DNA of 60,793 nt from Cupriavidus pauculus (GCF_008693385.1 NZ_CP044065.1:3657501-3718293), one strand, 5' to 3'; numbered from the stretch's first letter, positions 21,754-31,119 are shown. Notes: a model not told the origin generated them from the letters alone. Numbers and translations: made by a program.

Positions 21754-22238
21754 GACGTGGTCAGGCTGGTTTTGAGGGTGCCGAGCAGTCGGAACAGCGC
21801 GTCGCGATCGGCTTCGGCGAGCCCCGCGAACAGACGTTCGACCCACGCTTCGTGCGCAAGTGCCATGCGCGAAAAGGCTTCCCGGCCAGCCGGTGTCAGC
21901 CGGATGAGATAGGCGCGGCGATCGTTGGGCAGGGGCTCGCGCGTGACGAGGCCCTCTTCCTGCAACTGATCGGTAATGCCGGTGACGTTGCCACCCGTGA
22001 CCATCATGCGGCGCGACAGCTCGCCCATCTTGAGGCCCTCGGGATGGCGGTCCAGCTGGGACATGAGGTCGAACCGCGGCAGCGTGACCGCGAAGTCCTG
22101 ACGCAGGCGCGAGCGGATATCGGTTTCCACCAGCGTGGTGCAGGTCAGCAGCCGCAGCCACAGACGCAGCGCGGCGTGGCCGCTGTCGCCGGCGCGCGTT
22201 TCCAGATCGATCTGTGCGTGCGGTTCGGTAGCGGACAT
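21750..22238 (-). CDS. MarR family transcriptional regulator
   Basis: This 162-residue winged helix-turn-helix regulator has the MarR core: RFDLMSQLDRHPEGLKMGEL, the recognition helix MVTGGNVTGITDQLQEEGLV and the wing PNDRRAYLIRLTPAG. MarR dimers usually repress their own operon and release DNA on binding small phenolic or lipophilic compounds. It is translationally coupled to the downstream lipoprotein gene. A TTG-N6-CAA palindrome overlaps its probable promoter. Confidence 0.92.
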   Translation of the reverse strand: MSATEPHAQIDLETRAGDSGHAALRLWLRLLTCTTLVETDIRSRLRQDFAVTLPRFDLMSQLDRHPEGLKMGELSRRMMVTGGNVTGITDQLQEEGLVTREPLPNDRRAYLIRLTPAGREAFSRMALAHEAWVERLFAGLAEADRDALFRLLGTLKTSLTTS

Positions 22239-22258
22239 GGCGGGGCGGCGGACATTTG

Positions 22259-22275
22259 TTGAAGTCTCAAGTATA
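22259..22275 (-). promoter_or_regulatory. Candidate MarR operator and -10 element
   Basis: The palindrome TTGAAGTCTCAA (22259-22270) fits the MarR-type pattern TTG-N6-CAA. On the minus strand it directly follows TATACT (22270-22275), a good -10. Transcription would start inside the palindrome, about 25 bases before the MarR start codon, so binding would block initiation. Confidence 0.45.
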
Positions 22276-22313
22276 TGCCCATGCCCGCCGTGCCCGGGCC
22301 TGCGGGAACGCGG

Positions 22314-23315
22314 TCAGTCCACCTTCGCGCCCGAGTCCTTCACCACCTTCGCCCATTTGACGTGCTCGGACTTGATCAGCGCCGCGAACTGCTCGGGCGT
22401 GTTGCCGCTCGGGTCCGCGCCCTGCGCGAGCATGCGTTCGCGCACCGCCGGCGTGGCCAGGCTCCTGGCCACTTCCTGCTGGATCTTCTGGATGATCTCG
22501 TGCGGCGTGCCGGCGGGAGCGAGCAGGCCGAACCACGAGCTGGCCTCGAAGCCCGGCAGCTTGGCGGCCTGCGCGACGGTCGGCAGGTCGGGCAGCGCCG
22601 GCGACGGCTTGGCGCTGGTGACCGCGAGCGCCTTGAGCTTGCCGGCCTTGATCAGTGCCATCGACGACGGCAGGTTGTCGAACATGACCTGCATGGTGCC
22701 GCCCGCGAGGTCCGCCAGCGCGGGGCCGCTGCCGCGGTACGGGAAATGGACCATGAAGGTCTTGGTCTGCGTCTTGAACAGTTCGCCGGCCAGATGGATC
22801 GAGGTGCCGTTGCCGCTCGACGCCATGTTGAGCTTGCCGGGGTTGGCGCGCGCGTAGGCGATGAGGTCGTTGACGCTGTTGATGTGGTTCTGCTGCGCGA
22901 AGGCGGGGTTCACCACGAGCACGTTCGGCACCGCGGCCACGAGCGTGATCGGCGCGAAGTCCTTGATCGGATCGAACGGCAGCTTGCCGTACAGCGACTG
23001 GTTGATGCCGTGCGTGCCCACGGTGCCCATGAGCAGGGTGTAACCGTCCGGGGCGGACTTCGCGACCATGTCCGCGCCGATGTTGCCGCCGGCGCCGGGG
23101 CGGTTATCGACGACGACGTTCCAGCCCGCGAGCTTGGACAGCTCGGCCGAGACCGCGCGGGCGAGGATGTCGGTGGTGCCGCCGGCCGCGAACGGCACGA
23201 CCAGGCGGATCGGCTTGTTGGGGTAGGGGTCGGCGGCGTGCGCGGCGGGCAGGGCGAAGGGCAGTACGGCGGCCGACAGCAGCAGCGCGAGCGCGCGGCG
23301 GCGAGGTTGTTGCAT
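22314..23315 (-). CDS. Tripartite tricarboxylate transporter substrate-binding protein (Bug family)
   Basis: This 333-residue periplasmic protein is a TctC/Bug binding protein, a family massively expanded in Burkholderiales. A Sec signal peptide of about 27 residues ends AAHAAD. The mature N-terminus [20 protein letters not shown] is the family hallmark, followed by [20 protein letters not shown], the carboxylate-binding loop. No TctA/TctB membrane genes are adjacent, which is usual for Bug orphans. The ligand cannot be told. GGAG lies 11 bases before the ATG. The porin gene is upstream on the same strand. Confidence 0.93.
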   Translation of the reverse strand: MQQPRRRALALLLSAAVLPFALPAAHAADPYPNKPIRLVVPFAAGGTTDILARAVSAELSKLAGWNVVVDNRPGAGGNIGADMVAKSAPDGYTLLMGTVGTHGINQSLYGKLPFDPIKDFAPITLVAAVPNVLVVNPAFAQQNHINSVNDLIAYARANPGKLNMASSGNGTSIHLAGELFKTQTKTFMVHFPYRGSGPALADLAGGTMQVMFDNLPSSMALIKAGKLKALAVTSAKPSPALPDLPTVAQAAKLPGFEASSWFGLLAPAGTPHEIIQKIQQEVARSLATPAVRERMLAQGADPSGNTPEQFAALIKSEHVKWAKVVKDSGAKVD

Positions 23316-23393
23316 GGCGATGTCTCCAGAATGGGGGCCGGGATGGGTCCGGTCTCGCCGCCCATTCTAGTTGCATGTGGCGCACACCGTGGA

Positions 23394-23430
23394 TGAGGGA
23401 AATCCCACTGTCGGCCGTGGTGTTCCCTCA
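23394..23430 (-). terminator. Stem-loop between the porin and Bug genes
   Basis: TGAGGGAA (23394-23401) pairs with TTCCCTCA (23423-23430), with an inner CCAC/GTGG pair. It begins 10 bases after the porin stop codon on the minus strand. No T run follows, so termination or mRNA end protection is only a guess. Confidence 0.35.
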
Positions 23431-23439
23431 CCCGGAGGA

Positions 23440-24582
23440 TCAGAACTTGTGCCGGATGCCGAGCGCCACGCCGATCATCGTGTTCTTGCCCGCCTGCGGG
23501 AAGTATCCGTTCGCGAAGCTCACGGCCGAGGTGTCGAAGTTCAGGCCCGAGTTCTTGGAGAAGCCCGTGGTCAGGTACACGTCGGTGCGCTTGGAGAAGT
23601 TGTAGTCCGCCACGAAGCTGATCTGCCACGGGTTGGTCGGGTTGTTCGAGGGCGATGCCAGCGTGGGGCGCAGCTGCTTGAGGTCGTCGTAGAAATACGC
23701 CAGCGTGAGGCTGAGCGGCGCGGTGACCTGATAGTTCAGGCCGACCCAGTAGTAGTTGTCGCGCTGCAGTTCGCTGCCGTCGGGGGCGGTGATGCGGCCC
23801 CAGCGGTAGCCGGCCATCAGCTTGGCGGGGCCATAGCTGTAGCTGGCCGCGGCACCGATCTTGCGCGAGCGGCCGGGGTCGTTGATCGTGGCCGTCGGTC
23901 GCCATTCGTCATAGGCGACCGTCAGGCCGAGCGGCCCGGACATGTACAGCAGGCCCGCACCGCCGCCCGCGTTGTTGTCGAAGTTGCCGGGGGTTTCGCC
24001 CGAGCCGCCGTTCGCGAGCGGATTCAGGCCGATGGCCGCGACGCCCGTGCCGAAGCTCCAGTGCGCTTCCGCAGTCAGCGCGCCGAACACGGCGGTGTAC
24101 TTGACGGTGTTGTCGGAGCGGAAGTTGGTGCCCAGCTGCGCGACCACGGGCTCGTAGATCGTGGCGTAACCGGTCGGCGAGAAGTTCGCGAACATGTCGA
24201 ACATCGTCGTGTACTGGCGGCCGAAGGTCAGCCGGCCCAGCGAGTCGTTCTGCATGCCGACGTACGCCTGGCGGCCGAACAGGCGGCCGCCCTGCTGCGA
24301 CTTGCCGTCATCGACGCCGAAGCCCGATTCGAGCACGAACAGGGCCTTCGTGCCGCCGCCGAGGTCCTCGGTGCCGCGCAGGCCCCAGCGCGAGCCGGAC
24401 AGGCCGCCACCGGTCTGCAGCCCGACGCGGCTGCCGCCGCCGGGCTGGTTGAATCCGGGTGCCAGGTGATTGTTGTATTCGATCGGCAGATCGACGACGC
24501 CGTAGAGGATCACGCTCGATTGAGCGGCCGCCACGCCGGAGAACGTACTCAAGGCCGCAAGCGCGAGAAGCGATTTCTTCAT
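23440..24582 (-). CDS. Gram-negative porin
   Basis: This 380-residue outer-membrane protein is a general trimeric porin of the betaproteobacterial OmpC-like type. The signal peptide (MKKSLLALAALSTFSGVAAA) is followed by the invariant first strand QSSVILYGVVDL. Alternating strands follow (RWGLRGTEDLGGGTKALFVLESGF, LTFGRQYTTMFD) and it ends with a terminal phenylalanine (GIRHKF), the signal for insertion by the BAM complex. The length matches the 16-strand porins. The leader contains a (GA)7 run. Confidence 0.95.
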   Translation of the reverse strand: MKKSLLALAALSTFSGVAAAQSSVILYGVVDLPIEYNNHLAPGFNQPGGGSRVGLQTGGGLSGSRWGLRGTEDLGGGTKALFVLESGFGVDDGKSQQGGRLFGRQAYVGMQNDSLGRLTFGRQYTTMFDMFANFSPTGYATIYEPVVAQLGTNFRSDNTVKYTAVFGALTAEAHWSFGTGVAAIGLNPLANGGSGETPGNFDNNAGGGAGLLYMSGPLGLTVAYDEWRPTATINDPGRSRKIGAAASYSYGPAKLMAGYRWGRITAPDGSELQRDNYYWVGLNYQVTAPLSLTLAYFYDDLKQLRPTLASPSNNPTNPWQISFVADYNFSKRTDVYLTTGFSKNSGLNFDTSAVSFANGYFPQAGKNTMIGVALGIRHKF

Positions 24583-24915
24583 GCTCGGTTATCTCCATAT
24601 AAGAATTATGTGGAGCGCGGAAGAATCTCCTCACTGCCTGTCTCTCTCTCTCTCATCCTTCCGCGCCCAACTTCTTGCCGAAGTCGGGAAACACTCTAGC
24701 GCACGGAGTCATGCAATTGACCCTGAGGTAAACGTCTTGTCTTCTTTTCACAACTCAGGGTTTGTGGGGACCGGTGCCAGCACTGGCGCGGCCTTGCGGG
24801 GCGCGGACAGGAACGCTCGGAGTACAATGCGGGAATTCCCGGACCGGTAGCGCCGCGCATTTCGGATGACGACGACGGCTGCTGGAAACTCCTCATTGCC
24901 TATCCATCGACATAC
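24583..24915. other. Divergent intergenic region between porin and coq7
   Basis: This 333-base gap is less GC-rich than its surroundings and holds the divergent leaders. It contains a (TC)7 dinucleotide run at 24641-24654, an 8-base inverted repeat (ACCCTGAG 24720-24727 with CTCAGGGT 24754-24761), and a TACAAT at 24823-24828 that could be the -10 of the coq7 promoter. No gene is seen in it. Confidence 0.6.
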
Positions 24916-25539
24916 ATGGACTTCCTGATTCGAGAATTCGACGTGGCATTGCGCGCGATCGCCGGCGTGACCCGTGCCGGCCGCGAGAATCCCGCGAACC
25001 GTCTCGCGCCCGATACCGAACCGTTGTCGGCGGCCGAGCGCCAGCACGTGGCCGGGCTCATGCGAATCAACCATGTGGGAGAGGTATGCGCGCAGGCCCT
25101 GTACCAGGCGCAGAAGCTGACCGCGCATAGCGCGCCCGTGCGCGCGCAGATGGACGAGGCCGCGCGCGAGGAAGAAGACCATCTGTCGTGGTGCGCGGAC
25201 CGGCTGCGCGAACTGGGTTCGCGTCCGAGCCTGCTCAACCCCGTGTGGTACGCGGGCGCATTCGCGATCGGCTGGCTCGCGGGCCGCGCGGGCGATCGCG
25301 TGAGCCTGGGCTTCGTCGCCGAGACCGAGCGGCAGGTCGAACATCATCTGACCAGCCATCTCGACAAGCTGCCGCAGGCCGATGGCCGCTCGCGCGCGAT
25401 CCTCGAGCAGATGCGCGACGACGAGATCCGTCACGGCGATGCCGCGCGCGATGCGGGCGGGATACCGCTCCCGAACGCGATCCGCGCGCTCATGCGTGGT
25501 GCATCGCGCGTCATGACGACCACCGCGTACCGCGTCTGA
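24916..25539 (+). CDS. coq7: 2-polyprenyl-3-methyl-6-methoxy-1,4-benzoquinone monooxygenase
   Basis: This 207-residue di-iron hydroxylase carries out the last hydroxylation in ubiquinone synthesis, converting demethoxyubiquinol. It is a ferritin-like helical protein with the metal motifs [18 protein letters not shown] (Glu and first helix), EEEDHLSWC (second carboxylate and His) and the C-terminal repeat QVEHHL and [10 protein letters not shown]. The helix [15 protein letters not shown] at the start is typical of the betaproteobacterial form. It is a single gene upstream of the dcw cluster and acts at the membrane surface. Confidence 0.95.
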   Translation: MDFLIREFDVALRAIAGVTRAGRENPANRLAPDTEPLSAAERQHVAGLMRINHVGEVCAQALYQAQKLTAHSAPVRAQMDEAAREEEDHLSWCADRLRELGSRPSLLNPVWYAGAFAIGWLAGRAGDRVSLGFVAETERQVEHHLTSHLDKLPQADGRSRAILEQMRDDEIRHGDAARDAGGIPLPNAIRALMRGASRVMTTTAYRV

Positions 25540-25854
25540 CGGCACGGTCCGACGCCTCGGCGCGGCGGGTCATGCGACCGCGTGCGAGGGCTGCACGCCG
25601 GGGCTGTGGAAAACCCGCGCGAGCCCTTGCGCGAGCGGGGCGCGCGGCAAAACGTTGTATCCTTCGCAACGGCGCGAAATCGCGTCGAAATCCTTTGTCG
25701 ACGCGGTGTCCTCGGACGGTTCTCAGGTGGTTTCTCCGGTTTACTCCCTAAGATCTTCATTTCATTGATATTTCACTGTCATGGTGCGTGAGGTTGGCGC
25801 GCTAAGTCTTTGTTCTGATTCGAAAAACCCCCTTTTCTCCCCTGTTGCGCAGCC
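25540..25854 (+). other. Gene-free region upstream of the dcw promoter
   Basis: These 315 bases lie between coq7 and the mraZ promoter. The first half is very GC-rich with runs of GCGCGAG; the second half becomes AT-richer from about 25725 (TTTACTCCCTAAGATCTTC). I see no coding frame with protein-like composition, no tRNA and no clear terminator. Further promoters may lie in the AT-rich part. Confidence 0.6.
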
Positions 25855-25883
25855 TTGACCGGCCAAAGTGCTTACTCTAAAGT
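25855..25883 (+). promoter_or_regulatory. Probable dcw cluster promoter (Pmra)
   Basis: TTGACC (25855-25860) is separated by 17 bases from TAAAGT (25878-25883). This is a good sigma-70 promoter, about 110 bases before the mraZ start. Its -10 overlaps the first of the MraZ repeats, so it fits autorepression by MraZ as known in E. coli. Confidence 0.6.
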
Positions 25884-25930
25884 GGGAAATTGTGTGAGCA
25901 AGTGTGTTTTTGTGTGATTTAGGGGTGCAT
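25881..25930 (+). promoter_or_regulatory. MraZ operator: direct repeats with 10-base spacing
   Basis: GTGGG at 25882, then GTGTG at 25892, 25902 and 25912, and a weaker GGGGT at 25922 recur exactly every 10 bases on the same strand. MraZ is known to bind GTGG-type direct repeats with about 10-base spacing upstream of mraZ. Here the array covers the -10 and the first transcribed bases. Confidence 0.75.
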
Positions 25931-25991
25931 TGCTGCGATCATTCCCGGAAGCTAGTGGATTCGAGTCGCAGCGCCCACGGGGGGAGAGAGT

Positions 25992-26420
25992 TTGTTCCAG
26001 GGAGCTTCGGCGCTTTCGCTGGATGCCAAGGGTCGGATGTCCATTCCGGCGCGGCATCGCGAGGCGCTGCATCAGCAGGCCGAGGGCCGGGTGACGCTGA
26101 CCAAGCACCCGGACGGCTGCCTGTTGCTGTTTCCCCGACCCGAATGGGAATCCTTCCGTAACCGCATTGCGGCACTGCCGATGGACGCGCACTGGTGGAA
26201 GCGCATCTTTCTGGGGAATGCCGCCGACGTGGACATGGACGGCGCCGGCCGCGTGCTGATTGCACCGGAGCTGCGCACGGCCGCCACGCTCGACAAAGAG
26301 GTCATGCTGCTCGGCATGGGCAGTCATTTCGAAATCTGGGATGCCGCGACGTACACCGCCAAGGAACAGCAGGCGATGGCGCAGGGCATGCCGGAAGCGT
26401 TGAAGCAATTCTCTTTCTGA
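25992..26420 (+). CDS. mraZ: Transcriptional regulator MraZ
   Basis: This 142-residue protein is the DNA-binding autorepressor of the division and cell wall cluster and forms a ring of swapped-hairpin AbrB-like subunits. The two repeated halves each contain the DxxGR motif: [14 protein letters not shown] at about residues 10-23 and [14 protein letters not shown] at about 80-93. The start codon is TTG, supported by the strong purine run GGGGAGAGAG directly before it and by the family N-terminus [15 protein letters not shown]. It is the first gene of the dcw operon, eight bases before rsmH. Confidence 0.95.
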   Translation: MFQGASALSLDAKGRMSIPARHREALHQQAEGRVTLTKHPDGCLLLFPRPEWESFRNRIAALPMDAHWWKRIFLGNAADVDMDGAGRVLIAPELRTAATLDKEVMLLGMGSHFEIWDAATYTAKEQQAMAQGMPEALKQFSF

Positions 26421-26427
26421 AGAGGTC

Positions 26428-27411
26428 ATGAGCCCTACCGGAACGCCGGGGACCACCGCCCTGCGCCATCGCACCGTGTTGCTGGACGAAGCCGTCGAGG
26501 CGCTCGTCTGGCGGCCCGACGGCGCCTATGTGGACGGCACCTTCGGCCGGGGCGGGCACAGCCGCGCCATCCTCGCGCGGCTGGGACCAGCCGGGGCGCT
26601 CGTCGCGTTCGACAAGGATCCGGCAGCAATCGCAGAAGCGGGCACCATCCAGGATGCCCGCTTCTCCATTGAGCACGCGAGCTTCGGCACGATGGGCGAA
26701 CGCCTGTCCGGTCGTGCGCCGCTCGCGGGGGTGTTGCTCGACCTGGGGATCAGCTCGCCCCAGATCGACGAGGCGGCGAGGGGGTTCTCCTTTCGTTTCG
26801 ATGGCCCGCTGGACATGCGCATGGACACCACGCGCGGCATGACCGCGGCCGAATGGCTCGCGCAGGCGGACGAGCAGGACATTGCCAGGGTGATACGAGA
26901 CTATGGGGAAGAACGGTTTGCTGTACAGATTGCAAAGGCGATTGTTGCTCGCCGGCGCGAACCCGGCGATGGCGGACCCATCGCCACTACTGCCGACCTT
27001 GCCGCGCTCGTGGCGAAAGCCGTCAAAACACGCGAGAAGGGCCAGGACCCTGCGACCCGCACCTTTCAGGCTCTACGGATTTTCGTCAATCAAGAGCTTG
27101 AGGACCTCGAGAGAGGTCTGAAGGCGGCATACGAACTGCTCCAGGTCGGAGGCCGCCTCGTGGTGATCAGCTTTCACTCGCTCGAGGACCGCATCGTCAA
27201 GCGGTTCATGCAGGCGCACGCGCGTCCGCAGATGGATGCCGACCCGGCGCTGCGCCGTGCGCCGTTGCGCGCGGCCGACCTGCCGCAGCCCACGCTGAAA
27301 CTGCTTGGCCGCTTCAAGCCGAGCGAGCAGGAGGTGACCGACAACCCGCGCGCGCGCTCCGCCGTGATGCGTGTGGCCGAGAAACTCTCTGCCGGGGCGG
27401 TGACCGCATGA
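26428..27411 (+). CDS. rsmH: 16S rRNA m4C1402 methyltransferase RsmH
   Basis: This 327-residue enzyme (formerly MraW) methylates N4 of C1402 in the ribosomal P site using S-adenosylmethionine. The N-terminal [13 protein letters not shown], the SAM-binding [36 protein letters not shown] and the C-terminal [16 protein letters not shown] motifs are all present. Codons between about 26890 and 27110 (for example ATA, CGA and TTT, with many T-ending ones) are less GC-biased than the flanks. The stop overlaps the ftsL start. Confidence 0.97.
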   Translation: MSPTGTPGTTALRHRTVLLDEAVEALVWRPDGAYVDGTFGRGGHSRAILARLGPAGALVAFDKDPAAIAEAGTIQDARFSIEHASFGTMGERLSGRAPLAGVLLDLGISSPQIDEAARGFSFRFDGPLDMRMDTTRGMTAAEWLAQADEQDIARVIRDYGEERFAVQIAKAIVARRREPGDGGPIATTADLAALVAKAVKTREKGQDPATRTFQALRIFVNQELEDLERGLKAAYELLQVGGRLVVISFHSLEDRIVKRFMQAHARPQMDADPALRRAPLRAADLPQPTLKLLGRFKPSEQEVTDNPRARSAVMRVAEKLSAGAVTA

Positions 27412-27749
27412 ACCGCCTGACCTTCTTCCTGCTCGCCGCGCTGGTGTTCTGCGCGCTGTCGCTCGTCGGTGCCCAGCATCAGGCGCGCACGCTGTTCGTC
27501 GCGCTCGAGCGCGCGCAGGCGGAGGAGAAGCAGCTCGATATCGACTGGTCCCGCCTGCAGTACCAGCAGAGCGCGCTCGGCAAGAGCGCGCGCATTGCCG
27601 ACGCGGCACGCACGCAGCTGAAGATGGCGCCCGTCATGCCGGGCAAGACGCAGTATCTGGCCGGCGTGGCGCTGCCCGCGCCCGGATCCGTCGCCAATAC
27701 GGCCGCAGGATCGGCCGCGAGCGCTGCGGCGCCGGAGGCAAGCAAATGA
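27408..27749 (+). CDS. ftsL: Cell division protein FtsL
   Basis: This 113-residue bitopic inner-membrane protein is part of the FtsQLB complex, which relays the activation signal to FtsW and FtsI. A short N-terminus is followed by one membrane helix ([17 protein letters not shown]) and a periplasmic heptad-rich coiled coil ([21 protein letters not shown]). The C-terminal 25 residues are an Ala/Ser-rich tail, probably disordered. Both ends overlap the neighbouring genes by the ATGA arrangement. Confidence 0.95.
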   Translation: MNRLTFFLLAALVFCALSLVGAQHQARTLFVALERAQAEEKQLDIDWSRLQYQQSALGKSARIADAARTQLKMAPVMPGKTQYLAGVALPAPGSVANTAAGSAASAAAPEASK

Positions 27750-29575
27750 GTCTGGCCCGTCCGAGCCTCGGCGCCCGCGCGCGCGGTAACAATGCCTCTC
27801 GCCAGCAGGCGCAGCCGCAGTCGCGTCCGCGCACGGGCCAGTTTTCGGCGAGCCCCGTGCTGGGCCTGCGTCTGCCGATGTGGCGCTCGAAGTTCGTCGT
27901 GTTCCTGATGTTCGCGGCGTTCGCGGCGCTGGCCGCGCGCGCGCTGTGGATCCAGGGGCCCGGCAACCAGTTCTATGAGGCCGAGGGCAAGAAGCGCTTC
28001 CAGCGCACGCTGGAACTGCCCGCCACGCGCGGCAAGATTCTGGACCGCAATGGCCTCGTGCTCGCCACGAGCCTGCCGGTGAAGGCCGTCTGGGCTGTGC
28101 CCGAGGACGTGCCGAACGATATTTCCGCGGCGGACCGGCGCCAGCTCGCGAAGCTGCTCGAAATGTCCGAGAAGGACCTGCAGCGCAAGTTCGACGAGGA
28201 CAAGAGCTTCGTCTACCTGAAGCGCCAGGTGCTGCCGGACGCGGCCGACAAGATCGCCGCGCTCAAGATCGAGGGCATTCACCAGACGCGTGAATACAAG
28301 CGCTTCTACCCGGAAGGGGAGGCGATGGCGCACATCGTCGGCTTCAACAACGTCGAGGACAAGGGTCAGGAAGGCGTGGAACTCGCGCGCGAGGACATGC
28401 TGGCGGGCAAGCCCGGCGCGCGTCAGGTCATCAAGGACCGCCTCGGCCGCGTGGTCGAGGACGTCGGCATCCTGAAGACGCCGCGCGACGGCCGCGACAT
28501 GCAGCTGTCGATCGACGCGAAGATCCAGTACCTGGCCTTCAACGAAGTGAAGGCCGCCGCCGAGCGCAGCAAGGCCAAGGCCGTGAGCGCGGTGGTGCTC
28601 GACGCGCAGACCGGCGAGGTGCTGGCGCTGGCGAACTGGCCGACCTACAACCCCAACGACCGCTCGCGCCTGACGGGCGAGCAGCTGCGCAACCGCGTGC
28701 TGACCGACACGTTCGAGCCCGGTTCGATGATGAAGCCGATTACGGTGGGCCTCGCGCTGCAGCTGAAGCGCGTGACGCCGTCGACGGTGGTCCAGACCAC
28801 CGGCAAGTACAACTTCGAAGGCGCGACGATCACCGATACGCACAACTACGGCGCGCTGACCGTGGGCGGCGTGATCCAGAAGTCGAGCAACATCGGCACG
28901 ACCAAGATCGCGATGATGCTCAAGCCGCAGGAAATGTGGGACATGTTTACCAGCGTCGGCCTCGGCCAGGCGCCGAAGATCGGCTTCCCGGGCGCGGTGG
29001 CCGGCCGCGTGCGTCCGTTCAAGAGCTGGCGGCCGATCGAGCAGGCGACCATGTCGTATGGCTACGGCCTGTCGGTGTCGCTGTTCCAGATCGCGCACGC
29101 CTATACGATCTTCGCGCACGACGGCGAGATCATTCCGGTGTCGATGTTCAAGACCAACGGCCCCGCCACGGGCGAGCGCGTGCTGTCGCCGCAGGTGGCG
29201 CGCGACGTGCGCGCGATGCTCGAGACCGTGACGGCGCCCGGCGGTACCGCGCCCGAAGCGCAGGTGATGGGCTATCGCGTCGGGGGCAAGACCGGTACCG
29301 CCTACAAGCACGTGGGCCGCGGCTACGACCGCAGCAAGTACCGCGCATCGTTTATCGGCCTGGCGCCGATGTCGAACCCGCGCGTGATCGTCGCGGTGAG
29401 CGTCGATGAACCGACGGCCGGCAGCCACTATGGCGGCGCGGCGGCGGGTCCGGTGTTTTCGCAGATCATGGGCGGCACGCTGCGCGCGCTGAATGTCCAG
29501 CCCGATTCGCCGATTCGCCAGCTCATGGTCAGCGACAAGGTGCAGGAGAGCGAGCCCTGGGTGGCAACGCCATGA
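27746..29575 (+). CDS. ftsI: Septal peptidoglycan transpeptidase FtsI (PBP3)
   Basis: This 609-residue class B penicillin-binding protein crosslinks septal peptidoglycan together with the glycosyltransferase FtsW. It has a basic cytoplasmic N-terminus of about 45 residues, one membrane helix (FVVFLMFAAFAALAARAL), a pedestal domain with RGKILDRNGLVLA, and the transpeptidase domain. The serine active site is SMMK within FEPGSMMKPI, the second motif is SSN (QKSSNIG) and the third is KTGTA. The N-terminus is longer than in E. coli. It overlaps ftsL and murE by four bases each. Confidence 0.97.
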   Translation: MSLARPSLGARARGNNASRQQAQPQSRPRTGQFSASPVLGLRLPMWRSKFVVFLMFAAFAALAARALWIQGPGNQFYEAEGKKRFQRTLELPATRGKILDRNGLVLATSLPVKAVWAVPEDVPNDISAADRRQLAKLLEMSEKDLQRKFDEDKSFVYLKRQVLPDAADKIAALKIEGIHQTREYKRFYPEGEAMAHIVGFNNVEDKGQEGVELAREDMLAGKPGARQVIKDRLGRVVEDVGILKTPRDGRDMQLSIDAKIQYLAFNEVKAAAERSKAKAVSAVVLDAQTGEVLALANWPTYNPNDRSRLTGEQLRNRVLTDTFEPGSMMKPITVGLALQLKRVTPSTVVQTTGKYNFEGATITDTHNYGALTVGGVIQKSSNIGTTKIAMMLKPQEMWDMFTSVGLGQAPKIGFPGAVAGRVRPFKSWRPIEQATMSYGYGLSVSLFQIAHAYTIFAHDGEIIPVSMFKTNGPATGERVLSPQVARDVRAMLETVTAPGGTAPEAQVMGYRVGGKTGTAYKHVGRGYDRSKYRASFIGLAPMSNPRVIVAVSVDEPTAGSHYGGAAAGPVFSQIMGGTLRALNVQPDSPIRQLMVSDKVQESEPWVATP

Positions 29576-31119
29576 CGGACAAGCCGATGCTCCCCTCCGA
29601 TGTCCAAGCACAGGCCAGCGACGCGCTGGCCTGGCTGCATGCGCGGGTGCCAGCCGGCGCGCGCCTGACCGGCGACACGCGCCGGCTGGCGCCGAACGAC
29701 GTGTTCTTCGCGTACGTGCTGGGCAATGCGCGTCTGGCGACCGATGGCCGGCCGCATATCGCGGGCGCGATTGCCGCCGGCGCCTCGGCCGTGGTGTACG
29801 AGGCGGACGGCTACGCCTGGCGGGACGGCGACGCCGCCCCGCATCTGGCGATCCGTGGCCTCCATCGTCTGGCGGGCCCGATCGCCGCGGGCTGGTATCG
29901 CATCGCCGAACGCGACCTTGCCGTGACGGGTATCACCGGCACCAACGGCAAGACCTCCTGCGCGCAATGGCTGGCGCGCGTGCTGCGGGCCGCCGGTACG
30001 CCGTGCGCGACCATCGGCACGCTGGGCACGGGTTTCCCCGACGCGCTGCATATGACGGGCTTCACCACGCCCGATGCCGTGCAGCTGCAGCAGAGCCTGG
30101 CCGATCTGCACGACGCGGGCGCGCGGGCCGTGGCGATGGAAGTATCGTCGCACGGGCTCGAGCAGGGCCGCGTCGCGGGCACGCGCTTCGGTGTGGCCGT
30201 GCTGACGAACCTGACGCAGGACCACCTCGACTATCACGGCACGATGGCCGAGTACGAGGCGGCCAAGCAGTTGCTGTTCCGCTGGGAGGGCCTGGGCGCC
30301 GCGGTGATCAACCGTGACGACGCGATGGGCCAGCGCCTGCTCGCGGGCGATGCGGCGGGAACCACCGCGCCGCGCGTGATCGAGTACGGCATCGATGGCG
30401 ATGCCGCGCCGACGGCCGCGCGCGCGGCATGGCTGCGTGCGACCAACGTGCGCGCCACGGCGACCGGCACGGCTTTCCATATCGATGGCAGCTTTGGCAG
30501 CGCCGACCTGATGACGCCGATGATTGGCGCGTTCAACGTCAGCAACCTGCTGGCGGTGCTCGGCGCCGCGCTCGCCAACGGCGTCGCATGGGACGCCGCG
30601 GTCGCCGCGCTGCGCACGCTCGCGCCCGTGGATGGCCGCATGGAACTGTTCGGCGGCCACGACGCGCCGCTCGCGGTGGTCGACTACGCGCATACGCCCG
30701 ACGCGCTGGCCAAGACGCTGGCCGCGCTGCGGCCCGTCGCAGCCGCGCGGCAGGGCCGGCTGTGGTGCGTGTTCGGCTGCGGCGGCGACCGCGACGCGAC
30801 CAAGCGCCCGCTGATGGGCGAAGTGGCGGAACGGCTGGCCGACGAGGTCGTGCTGACCAGCGACAATCCGCGCAGCGAGGACCCCCAGAACATCCTGGAC
30901 GCAATTGCCGACGGCATGCAGGACCGTTCGCGCGCGCGCCAGATCGAGGACCGCGCCGCCGCAATCCTTTACGCAATCAAGCATGCGGCATCCGCCGACG
31001 TGGTGCTCGTGGCCGGCAAGGGCCATGAAGCGACGCAGGAGATTCAGGGGCGCAAGCGTCCGTTCTCCGATCGCGAGCACGTGCGCCTGACGCTCGGTAC
31101 CCGGGGGGTGTCCGCATGA
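29572..31119 (+). CDS. murE: UDP-N-acetylmuramoyl-L-alanyl-D-glutamate--2,6-diaminopimelate ligase
   Basis: This 515-residue cytoplasmic ATP-dependent ligase adds meso-diaminopimelate to the peptidoglycan precursor. The P-loop is [10 protein letters not shown], the nucleotide-sugar site has TTPDAVQLQQ, and the motif SDNPRSEDP carries the DNPR signature that selects diaminopimelate over lysine. The conserved Mur segment LTQDHLDYHGTM is also present. It overlaps ftsI and murF by ATGA junctions, so ligase synthesis is coupled along the pathway. Confidence 0.97.
   Translation: MTDKPMLPSDVQAQASDALAWLHARVPAGARLTGDTRRLAPNDVFFAYVLGNARLATDGRPHIAGAIAAGASAVVYEADGYAWRDGDAAPHLAIRGLHRLAGPIAAGWYRIAERDLAVTGITGTNGKTSCAQWLARVLRAAGTPCATIGTLGTGFPDALHMTGFTTPDAVQLQQSLADLHDAGARAVAMEVSSHGLEQGRVAGTRFGVAVLTNLTQDHLDYHGTMAEYEAAKQLLFRWEGLGAAVINRDDAMGQRLLAGDAAGTTAPRVIEYGIDGDAAPTAARAAWLRATNVRATATGTAFHIDGSFGSADLMTPMIGAFNVSNLLAVLGAALANGVAWDAAVAALRTLAPVDGRMELFGGHDAPLAVVDYAHTPDALAKTLAALRPVAAARQGRLWCVFGCGGDRDATKRPLMGEVAERLADEVVLTSDNPRSEDPQNILDAIADGMQDRSRARQIEDRAAAILYAIKHAASADVVLVAGKGHEATQEIQGRKRPFSDREHVRLTLGTRGVSA

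Noticed and set aside
25851..25878. TTGACC with TACTCT as the dcw promoter
   Set aside because: The spacing of 12 bases is too short; TAAAGT five bases later gives the proper 17.
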